Assembly: GCA_028290085.1 (NCBI GenBank)
Contig: JAQGKN010000237.1
Span: 1 to 5,072, forward strand
DNA from: Hyphomicrobiales bacterium
Lineage (GTDB): Bacteria; Pseudomonadota; Alphaproteobacteria; Rhizobiales; Beijerinckiaceae
Direction of reading: 5' to 3'
Length of the DNA stretch: 5,072 nt
Part shown: positions 1 to 5,072 of the stretch, one piece after another
Layout of the letters: each line of letters opens with the position of its first letter
Position numbering within the stretch: position 1 is the stretch's first letter
Notes under the pieces: model-generated
What the model was told of the DNA's origin: nothing
Database searches by the model: none
What the model saw: the letters and a program-made list of their open reading frames with translations, nothing else
Position numbers and translations under genes: made by a program

Positions 1-806
1 GCGTGACGCCGAGCCGCATGGCGCGGGCCTATTCTATCCACTCGGTCTCGGGCACTTTGGGGTGGGCAGCAGCACCTGTGACCGTGCTGTTTCTGTCGGA
101 ATTTTTTGGCTGGCGCGAGGCACTGGCCATTTGCGGGGCCGTCGGCCTCATCGGCGCGCTACTGATCCTGATCGACCGCTCGGACCTCATTCTCGCGCCT
201 GCGCACAAGAATGCCCATGTGGCGGAGGAGGGCCCAAGTCCCTCGTTATTCCGGTCGCCGGCCATTCTCATGGCCTTCGCCTATTTCATGCTGTTGTCGA
301 TCTCATTCACCGGCCTGCAGAATTACCTCACGATCCTCCTGCCGCGCGTGCAGGGCGTCACGTTCCTGTTCGCAACAACAGTCACGACCTTCTACCTGAC
401 GAGCTATGCCGTCGGGTCATTGGCAGGCGGCTATCTGGCCGATCGTACCGACAATCATGACCGCATCATCGCCTACGGCCTGCTGGCGGTCGCCATCCTG
501 ACGCTCGCCATGGGCTTCGTGGCGCTGCCACCGTTCCTGCTCATGCCCATGGCCATGCTGACCGGATGCCTGGGTGGCATGACCATTCCGTCTCGCGACA
601 TGCTGGTGCGCAGCGCCACGCCGCACGGCGCGACCGGCAAGGTCTTCGGCTTCGTCTATTCTGGGCTCGATCTCGGTGCGCTGATCGCCCCTCCGGCTAT
701 CGGCGCCATGCTCGATCATGAGTCCAACAGGCTGCCGTTCCTGCTGATCGCGCTGACGCTGGTCCTGACTCTGGTGCCCGCCTTCGCGGTGAAGCGCCGC
801 AGCTGA
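1..806 (+). CDS. MFS transporter, C-terminal two thirds (5' end outside window)
   Basis: This is a polytopic inner-membrane protein of the major facilitator superfamily, probably a proton-coupled transporter of a small solute; the substrate cannot be read from the sequence. The frame is open to the left edge, and the GTG at position 3 has no ribosome site before it, so about 110-140 N-terminal residues (roughly TM1-3) are probably missing. Counting from that GTG, residues 13-38 look like TM4-5 and end in the family's GWR signature (36-38). Residues 40-57 fit TM6, 60-85 are the hydrophilic central loop, and six further hydrophobic stretches follow to residue 263. GGYLADRTDNHDR (142-154) is a degenerate motif A in the second half, the usual place between TM8 and TM9. 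A Met-rich helix (MPMAM at 181-185, then C189 and M193) is notable. The gene ends 55 bases before a small membrane protein and SCO on the same strand, so co-transcription is likely. The family call is firm; the substrate is unknown. Confidence 0.88.
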   Translation, partial: VTPSRMARAYSIHSVSGTLGWAAAPVTVLFLSEFFGWREALAICGAVGLIGALLILIDRSDLILAPAHKNAHVAEEGPSPSLFRSPAILMAFAYFMLLSISFTGLQNYLTILLPRVQGVTFLFATTVTTFYLTSYAVGSLAGGYLADRTDNHDRIIAYGLLAVAILTLAMGFVALPPFLLMPMAMLTGCLGGMTIPSRDMLVRSATPHGATGKVFGFVYSGLDLGALIAPPAIGAMLDHESNRLPFLLIALTLVLTLVPAFAVKRRS

Positions 807-849
807 CGACCAGGTGCATTCCCGCGGCCGAGCGCCTATGATTGGTGCC

Positions 850-854
850 AGGAG
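850..854 (+). promoter_or_regulatory. Shine-Dalgarno site of the small membrane protein
   Basis: AGGAG lies 7 bases before the ATG at 862. It decides the start in favour of 862 over the in-frame ATGs at 814 and 838, which have no comparable site. It also supports the view that this very short frame is really translated. Confidence 0.75.
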
Positions 855-861
855 AGTGCCG

Positions 862-1041
862 ATGACAGACCGTATCGAAGGGCCGGAGGTTGCCGAAAGC
901 GATCCCGAGATCGCGCGTCTGATCTGGCAAATGGCGGGCATTGGCTTTGGCTTCATGGCCATGGCAGCCGCGCTTCTCTGGTGGCACTACGGGCCGCTGA
1001 TCTTCTTCGATTCTCTGGCGGCGCTGCAAAGCTGCTTCTGA
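862..1041 (+). CDS. Small single-span membrane protein, function unknown
   Basis: A 59-residue protein that I do not recognise. It has an acidic N-terminal part (residues 1-20, containing EGPEVAESDPEIA) followed by one hydrophobic segment of about 22 residues (roughly 21-43, MAGIGFGFMAMAAALLWW). It ends in a short amphipathic tail with a single Cys next to the C-terminal Phe. The charge pattern suggests N-in, C-out topology, though this is inference. The start at 862 is chosen for its AGGAG site 7 bases upstream. The gene sits 55 bases after the MFS gene and 18 bases before the SCO gene, all on the plus strand, so it is probably the middle gene of an operon. Position beside SCO suggests a helper role in copper handling or cytochrome oxidase assembly, but no domain supports this. 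The conserved-looking aromatic WWHYGP stretch (43-48) and the terminal Cys are the residues to examine. It is probably a real gene. Confidence 0.7.
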   Translation: MTDRIEGPEVAESDPEIARLIWQMAGIGFGFMAMAAALLWWHYGPLIFFDSLAALQSCF

Positions 1042-1059
1042 TCCCTGACGAGTATTGAG

Positions 1060-1650
1060 ATGACCCCCCACCAGAAACGGCTCCTTCTGCCGATCGCCGT
1101 CTTGGCCTTCGGCTTCCTGGCACTCGTCGGCACCGCCATCTTCATTGTGTCAGGCGGCGGCGAGCGCGGCCATGTCGCAACTGTCGGCGGCCCCTTCACG
1201 CTGGTTGATCAGTCAGGGGCTCGCGTGACAGAGGCGAGCTACGCGGGCAAGCCGTCCCTGGTGTTTTTTGGCTTCACCCATTGCCCTGATGTCTGCCCCA
1301 CGACGCTCTTCGAAATCTCGGAGGTGTTGAAGCGCCTGCCAGAGGGCGCAAAGGTCTCGGCCCTGTTCGTCACGGTCGATCCTGAGCGCGATACGCCCAC
1401 GTCCATGAAAGACTATCTGTCGAGCTTCGATCCGCGCATTTCGGGCCTGTCGGGCACGCGCGAGGAAATCGACGCCGTGCTCAAGGCCTATCGCGTCTAC
1501 TCCAAGAAAGTACCGACGCAGAATGGGGACTACACGATGGACCATACGGCCATCGTTTACCTGATGGACAAGCAGGGCCGCTTTGTGAACGCCCTCAACT
1601 TGCAGCAGCCCCCCGAAGCTGCTGCACGCGAAGTGCAGCGCCTGCTGTGA
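1060..1650 (+). CDS. SCO1/SenC family copper chaperone (thioredoxin fold)
   Basis: A 196-residue SCO1/SenC/PrrC family protein. Known members are membrane-anchored, face the periplasm, bind copper and help build the CuA centre of cytochrome c oxidase; some act as thiol-disulfide reductases. Residues 7-31 form one N-terminal membrane anchor. The thioredoxin-like domain runs from about 42 to 196. The diagnostic CxxxC is in HCPDVCP (Cys75, Cys79) and the third copper ligand is His162 in YTMDHTA, so the metal site is complete. The family motif VDPERDTP is at 106-113. Length is usual for bacterial SCO proteins. The ATG at 1060 places the anchor right at the N terminus; the ribosome site before it is weak (a GACGAG stretch at 1047-1052), so translation may be coupled to the small gene 18 bases upstream. 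No oxidase genes are in view. It ends 7 bases from the end of the opposing binding-protein gene. Family call is very secure; the exact partner is not visible. Confidence 0.95.
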   Translation: MTPHQKRLLLPIAVLAFGFLALVGTAIFIVSGGGERGHVATVGGPFTLVDQSGARVTEASYAGKPSLVFFGFTHCPDVCPTTLFEISEVLKRLPEGAKVSALFVTVDPERDTPTSMKDYLSSFDPRISGLSGTREEIDAVLKAYRVYSKKVPTQNGDYTMDHTAIVYLMDKQGRFVNALNLQQPPEAAAREVQRLL

Positions 1651-1657
1651 CGACGCA

Positions 1658-2557
1658 TCAGAAAAAGCCGACCGGGAAATACTTCAGGTAGAGATCGGCA
1701 TAAACGCCGCGCTCGTAGAGGCGCTTCAAGGCGTAGTCGAGCGCGCGGCGTAGATCGACATTGCCCTTGCGCACACCGATCCCGATCCCGTCACCAAAGT
1801 AGCGGCTTTCGGTATATGGTCCACCCGCGAAGACGCAGCAGTCCGCCGCATCCGTGCCGTTGAGCCAGAGCGCCAGCGAGACGCCATCGCCAAAGATCAG
1901 CTTCACGTCGCGGGACTTCAGTGCAAGCCGCAGCGCCGCCTGTGTCGGATAGGTCCGGATAGCGGCGCCGGGAAAGTAAGCGTGCAGGAAGGCCTCGTGA
2001 GCGCCATTGGCCTGAACGCCGATGTTTTCTCCGGTCAGAGTTTCCGGGATCGCCTCTGGCAGCGGCGTCGATTGGCCGGTCCCGCGCAGACCCACGAACC
2101 GCGCCGGTGTTTTGTAATAGGGCGATGTGAAATCGAGTTGATTTCGATTTTCCGGCGTGATGGCCATCGACGCGATCACCGCATCTGCTCGCGCCTCCGC
2201 GACGGCGGGTACCAGCGTATCCCAACGCCGTGGCTGGATCGTGCAAGCGACCTTCAACTCCTCGCAGAGGGCGCGGGCAATCTCGACGTTGAAGCCAGTG
2301 AGCGAGCCGTCGGGCAGGGCGAAGTTGAACGGCGGATAGTCGTCTTCCGTGATGAAACGGATCAGCCGCAATGCGCTGGTATCGGGCTTTTCAAGGCGGC
2401 GTTGCGGGTCCCAGAAGCTTGGAACCGGCAAATCGTCTGCGGCCATGGCGTGGCACGGAAGGCATGACAAGGCGCAAGCCAAAGCGAAGCCTTGGAGCCC
2501 AGCCAATGCTCGGCGTAAGATGTAGGCTGCCCGGTTCTGGAGTGTTTGTGTGTCCAT
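1658..2557 (-). CDS. Family 3 solute-binding protein, amino-acid type, secreted
   Basis: A periplasmic binding protein of the family that includes HisJ and ArtJ (SBP_bac_3), which captures amino acids or similar small solutes for ABC importers. From the ATG at 2557 it has 299 residues. Residues 1-39 form a Sec signal peptide (basic AYILRR, hydrophobic core, likely cleavage after AMA at 39); no proper lipobox is seen. A short linker containing FWDPQRR (48-54) precedes the two-lobe domain, which starts near residue 64. Family-typical stretches are EDDYPPFNF (71-79), GFNVEIARALCEEL (88-101), ADAVIASMAITPENR (124-138) and FTSPYY (143-148). A Cys pair lies at 240-241. The frame stays open upstream to 2665, but the longer N terminus would bury the signal peptide, so 2557 is preferred; no strong ribosome site is seen. 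No permease or ATPase lies nearby, so this is an orphan binding protein whose ligand cannot be told. Family call is secure. Confidence 0.9.
   Translation of the reverse strand: MDTQTLQNRAAYILRRALAGLQGFALACALSCLPCHAMAADDLPVPSFWDPQRRLEKPDTSALRLIRFITEDDYPPFNFALPDGSLTGFNVEIARALCEELKVACTIQPRRWDTLVPAVAEARADAVIASMAITPENRNQLDFTSPYYKTPARFVGLRGTGQSTPLPEAIPETLTGENIGVQANGAHEAFLHAYFPGAAIRTYPTQAALRLALKSRDVKLIFGDGVSLALWLNGTDAADCCVFAGGPYTESRYFGDGIGIGVRKGNVDLRRALDYALKRLYERGVYADLYLKYFPVGFF
2537..2542 (+). promoter_or_regulatory. Likely ribosome binding site of the glycosyltransferase gene
   Basis: CTGGAG sits 7 bases before the GTG at 2550. The in-frame ATG at 2664 has no purine-rich site upstream. This favours the longer N terminus starting at 2550, which would place the start inside the first codons of the opposing binding-protein gene. 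Confidence 0.45.
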
Positions 2558-2897
2558 CCCGCCCGCCGATGGCCATGTCGTGTTCGAGCGCTCGTCGCAT
2601 GCTCCGGTTCCGGATGCAAGCGCGAGTGCCACGTTACGCCCACGTGCACGCGGTCGCATACCCATGGAGATCGCTTTTCTCGATCAATGTGGCGTTCCGC
2701 TTACGGCTCTGTTGTCGGCGGCCCGGCGTGCGGCTGAACTCGGCGTCACTGCGGACCTTGTCCTGATATCCGAGGGCATGGTCGACGAGGAGACCTATTA
2801 TCGCCAGCTGGCGCGCAAGCTCGGCGTGCGGTTTCTGGATCGTGCCTGCGTGCTCCCCGCCGGCATCGCCTGGCGCGCGGCCATGCGGACCGGATAG
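2550..2897 (+). pseudogene. Glycosyltransferase gene, N-terminal part cut off by a frameshift
   Basis: This frame encodes 115 residues and then hits TAG at 2895-2897. From about residue 39 it carries a helical region, SAARRAAELGVTADLVLISE (56-75) followed by GMVDEETYYRQLARKLG (76-92). This resembles the N-terminal domain of type II secretion ATPases (T2SSE_N/MshEN-like) that precedes the GT2 domain in many rhizobial glycosyltransferases. The sequence that should follow continues in another frame. Reading base 2894 twice (a -1 shift) gives ...AMRTG then IAPLPDGNWL, which joins directly to the Met at 2924 and restores a single protein of about 639 residues. So this is the 5' part of one gene, not a separate gene. 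The start is GTG 2550 (CTGGAG site upstream) or ATG 2664 (M39, where resemblance to relatives begins). The first 38 residues are low in recognisable features and may be non-coding. No slippery heptamer is seen at the break. Confidence 0.7.
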
Positions 2898-2923
2898 CCC
2901 CTCTGCCTGACGGCAACTGGCTG

Positions 2924-4468
2924 ATGGCGCCGCGCGGGGCGGCCGTGCGCCTGCTTCTCGAGCACGTCACGCCCCAGTCACATCGCGATCGGATTTACAT
3001 CGCGTGTCCATCCATGTTCGCGGCCATTGTTCGCTTTTCCTTCAATGGCGCGATCATGGACACCGTTAGCGAGAAGCTGGCGCGCGAGGAGCCCGACCTG
3101 TCGGCCCGCTCGGGCGCAAATCGCGCACAGAAGCTCGTTGCCGGGTTTCTGGCGCTCGCGGGTGTAGCGGGCGTCCTGTTCGGTGGCCCGCTGTGGAGCA
3201 CGGTCTGCGCGGCCTTTGGTTTTTGCATGTTTCTCGCCGTCGTCCTGCGCCTTCAGGCCGCGGTTTCGACCTGCGCCCGTGCCGCATTGCCCGCCCCCGT
3301 TCTTTCCGATGCCGACCTGCCCACCTACACGATCCTGATCGCGCTCTACCGGGAAGCGGCGGTAGCGCCGCGCCTCGTTGCAGCACTGGCCGCGATTGAT
3401 TATCCGGTCGTCAAATTGCAGATCATTTTCGCGCTCGAAGCCGACGACCACGCGACGCAGGATGCCTTGCAGGCGCAGGCATTGCCGCCCCACGCAAGTC
3501 TCCTGCTGGTGCCCGAAGGCAAGCCGCGCACCAAACCACGCGCGCTGAACTACGGGCTTCTGGCAGCGCGCGGATCGCTGCTCGTCATCTTTGATGCGGA
3601 AGACCAGCCCGAGCCCGATCAATTGCGCAAAGGCGCTGCGGCCTTCGCCGCGGCGCCGTCGAATGTCGCCTGCCTGCAGGCTTCGCTCTCCATCGACAAT
3701 CTGCGCGATAGCTGGCTGACGCGGCTCTTTGCGCTGGATTATTCCGGGCTGTTCGACGTGTTCAATCCCGGCCTCGCACGCCTCGATGTGCCGGTGCCGC
3801 TGGGTGGCACTTCCAATCATTTTCGCACGGATATTCTGCGCCGGATCGGAGGCTGGGACGCCTGGAACGTCACTGAAGACGCCGATCTAGGCCTTCGTCT
3901 CGCGCGCTTCGGGTTCAGCACGCAGGTCATCGACTCCACGACATGGGAGGAGGCGCCCGCCACATTGCGCCATTGGTTCCCGCAGCGGCGGCGCTGGATG
4001 AAGGGGTGGATGCAGACGCTGGTCACCCATACGCGCCAGCCGCGCCGGTTGGCTCGCGAGATTGGATGGATGCGCGCCGTGCTTGTCATCGCCACGCTCG
4101 GCGCAAATACGCTGGGCCCGCTCATCGGCCCCATCTTCATGGCCTATGTCACGTTCGACGCAATCGCGGGAGATCTGCTGTCTCCGCAGAAGAGTGTGTC
4201 ACAGGCTATCGCGAGCACCTGCTGGATCATGCTGGCGACAACGGGGCTTGTCTCGTTGATCCTGCCGACGGCGCTCGCCATGTCGCGGCGCGGGCTGTGG
4301 TCGTCAGCCTTTTTTCTGCTCGCCCGCCCCTTTCATTGGGCGCTGATGTCGGCGGCCGCATGGTCTGCTCTGTTCGATCTCTTCCGGCGCCCGTTTCACT
4401 GGGCCAAGACCGAGCATGGGATATCACAGAACAAGCTCAGGAAATTTCATCCGCCAAAGCGCGCATGA
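2924..4468 (+). CDS. GT2 membrane glycosyltransferase, catalytic part of a frameshifted gene
   Basis: A family 2 glycosyltransferase of the cellulose synthase-like, probably processive type, expected to use a nucleotide sugar in the cytoplasm and build a surface polysaccharide or glycolipid at the inner membrane. Counting from the ATG at 2924 (514 residues), two membrane helices lie at about 70-110. The GT-A domain runs from about 133 to 365, with the ADD acidic motif at 173-175, the metal-binding DAED at 224-227, GGTSNHF at 294-300, TED with the likely catalytic base at 317-319, and QRRRW at 354-358. Three or so further helices fall at 385-412, 427-450 and 459-484, before a basic tail. All catalytic motifs are intact. 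The ATG has no ribosome site, and the frame is meaningful upstream of it to about 2894, so the natural start is almost certainly in the preceding frame (2550 or 2664). Translation of this part alone would be poor. No exopolysaccharide export genes are nearby, so the product is unknown. The 3' end overlaps the opposing M20 gene by 32 bases. Confidence 0.88.
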   Translation: MAPRGAAVRLLLEHVTPQSHRDRIYIACPSMFAAIVRFSFNGAIMDTVSEKLAREEPDLSARSGANRAQKLVAGFLALAGVAGVLFGGPLWSTVCAAFGFCMFLAVVLRLQAAVSTCARAALPAPVLSDADLPTYTILIALYREAAVAPRLVAALAAIDYPVVKLQIIFALEADDHATQDALQAQALPPHASLLLVPEGKPRTKPRALNYGLLAARGSLLVIFDAEDQPEPDQLRKGAAAFAAAPSNVACLQASLSIDNLRDSWLTRLFALDYSGLFDVFNPGLARLDVPVPLGGTSNHFRTDILRRIGGWDAWNVTEDADLGLRLARFGFSTQVIDSTTWEEAPATLRHWFPQRRRWMKGWMQTLVTHTRQPRRLAREIGWMRAVLVIATLGANTLGPLIGPIFMAYVTFDAIAGDLLSPQKSVSQAIASTCWIMLATTGLVSLILPTALAMSRRGLWSSAFFLLARPFHWALMSAAAWSALFDLFRRPFHWAKTEHGISQNKLRKFHPPKRA

Positions 4469-5072
4469 ACACCAGCGCGGCCTCAATCTGCGCTTCCTCG
4501 ATATATTCGTCGGGCTGATGCGCCTGGTCGATGCTGCCGGGACCACACACGATGGTCGGCACGCCCGCGCCCTGAAAACGCCCACCCTCAGTTGCGAAGG
4601 CCACGGCGAGGCAAGTGTTTGATCGCGTCAGCCGCAGTGCCAGAGATTCAGCAGGCGAGCCGGGATCCGGCGCGAGGCCCGGCACTTCGATCTCCGTGGT
4701 CGTCATGACGTCTGCGTCGGGCGCATGGCGCCGCAGGCGCGGCAGCAGGACGTCCTGCGCATAGGTATCGAGCCGCTGGCGTGCGAGATCTGGCGCGACA
4801 TTTGGCAGACCACGAAATTCCCAATGGAACGTGCATTCGCGTGCCAGAATATTGCGCGCCGTCCCGCCATGGATCGTGCCGACATGCACGGTCGAGGCGG
4901 GCGGATCGAAGCGCCCGCTCGGATCGCCGAGCGCTGCGATTTCCGCGCCGATGCGATAGAGTTCGGTCACCAACTCGCAGGCGCCCTCGACGGCATTAGC
5001 GCCCAGCGCAGGCTTGGACGAATGCGCCTCGTGCCCAATCACCGTCGTCATGTAAGTCGCCACGCTCTTATG
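4437..5072 (-). CDS. argE: Acetylornithine deacetylase-like M20 metallopeptidase, C-terminal part
   Basis: An M20 family zinc hydrolase, closest in remembered sequence to the ArgE proteins of Rhizobiales, which remove the acetyl group from N-acetylornithine to give ornithine in arginine synthesis. The frame is open to the right edge (HKS precedes the GTG at 5063), so the N-terminal catalytic half with most metal ligands is outside the window. The 211 visible residues start with the lid (dimerisation) domain: GHEAHSS at 13-19, with the conserved His17. GGTARNIL at 69-76 is the family's GG-x-x-x-N turn. The return to the catalytic domain shows ATEGGRF (170-176) and the C-terminal GPGSIDQAHQPDEY (187-200), whose His196 is the expected metal ligand. 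The end, ALADEIS, fits the family. The relatives include succinyl-diaminopimelate desuccinylase and other amidohydrolases, so the substrate is likely but not proven. The gene converges on the glycosyltransferase gene with a 32-base overlap. Confidence 0.85.
   Translation of the reverse strand, partial: HKSVATYMTTVIGHEAHSSKPALGANAVEGACELVTELYRIGAEIAALGDPSGRFDPPASTVHVGTIHGGTARNILARECTFHWEFRGLPNVAPDLARQRLDTYAQDVLLPRLRRHAPDADVMTTTEIEVPGLAPDPGSPAESLALRLTRSNTCLAVAFATEGGRFQGAGVPTIVCGPGSIDQAHQPDEYIEEAQIEAALVFMRALADEIS

Noticed and set aside
814..861. Earlier start for the small membrane protein at ATG 814 or 838
   Set aside because: Neither has a purine-rich site upstream, whereas ATG 862 has AGGAG 7 bases before it; the extra residues are Arg-rich and look non-coding.
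417..962. Open minus-strand frame of 181 codons opposite the MFS and small membrane genes
   Set aside because: The product is a His/Arg/Gln-rich low-complexity sequence, antisense to a recognisable MFS protein, with no supporting family signature.
1651..1657. Bidirectional terminator between the SCO and binding-protein stops
   Set aside because: The space is 7 bases, and I found no inverted repeat with a T-run around it.
1982..2467. Plus-strand frame of 161 codons opposite the binding protein
   Set aside because: Antisense to a well-supported SBP_bac_3 gene, and no motif is recognisable in the product.
2558..2663. Sigma-70 type promoter between the divergent genes
   Set aside because: TTGATC on the minus strand at about 2683-2688 has no -10 box at an acceptable spacing; no convincing pair was found on either strand.
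2878..2900. Programmed -1 ribosomal frameshift as the explanation of the split glycosyltransferase
   Set aside because: No X-XXY-YYZ slippery heptamer, A-rich or T-rich run, or obvious downstream stem-loop is present at the break; a one-base loss or read error is simpler.
2978..3820. Long open frame on the minus strand (280 codons) opposite the glycosyltransferase
   Set aside because: It lies wholly antisense to a gene with clear GT2 motifs; its translation is rich in Arg, Gln and Gly with no domain or membrane pattern, as expected for a shadow frame in GC-rich DNA.
3943..4518. Plus-strand frame of 191 codons inside the glycosyltransferase 3' half
   Set aside because: It is out of frame with the QRRRW and membrane-helix coding sequence and gives an Ala/Arg/His-rich product typical of a shifted shadow frame.

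Overview
The window is GC-rich chromosomal DNA, densely packed with genes on both strands. The protein families and local sequence style (an SCO copper chaperone, a family 3 periplasmic binding protein with an FWDPQRR linker, a large GT2 glycosyltransferase with an N-terminal helical domain, and an ArgE-type M20 deacetylase) suggest an alphaproteobacterium, most likely of the order Hyphomicrobiales (Rhizobiales). This is judged from remembered family resemblance, not from a search. No RNA gene, insertion sequence, CRISPR array or phage gene is visible, and no gene-free stretch reaches 300 bases.

Layout, left to right. (1) 1-1650, plus strand: a probable operon of an MFS transporter (5' end outside the window), a 59-residue single-span membrane protein with a good Shine-Dalgarno site, and an SCO1/SenC family protein with intact copper ligands. 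(2) 1658-2557, minus strand: a secreted amino-acid-type solute-binding protein with no permease or ATPase gene beside it. It meets the SCO gene tail to tail with only 7 bases between them. (3) 2550-4468, plus strand: a membrane GT2 polysaccharide synthase-like glycosyltransferase whose reading frame is split by an apparent one-base loss near 2894. The pieces are a 115-residue N-terminal part and a 514-residue catalytic part. (4) 4437-5072, minus strand: the C-terminal part of an acetylornithine deacetylase-like M20 metallopeptidase. It overlaps the 3' end of the glycosyltransferase gene by 32 bases.

The plus-strand trio plausibly serves copper delivery to cytochrome c oxidase or a related membrane or redox job, through SCO; the roles of the MFS and the small protein are inferred only from position. 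The binding protein and the glycosyltransferase are divergent and their most likely start codons overlap, so their promoters must lie inside each other's 5' region. The ArgE-like gene looks unrelated to its neighbour.

The clearest anomaly is the broken glycosyltransferase frame. All catalytic motifs are intact downstream of the break, so it is either a sequencing error or a very recent mutation. I found no convincing evidence of a wholly new system; the least described gene is the small membrane protein upstream of SCO.
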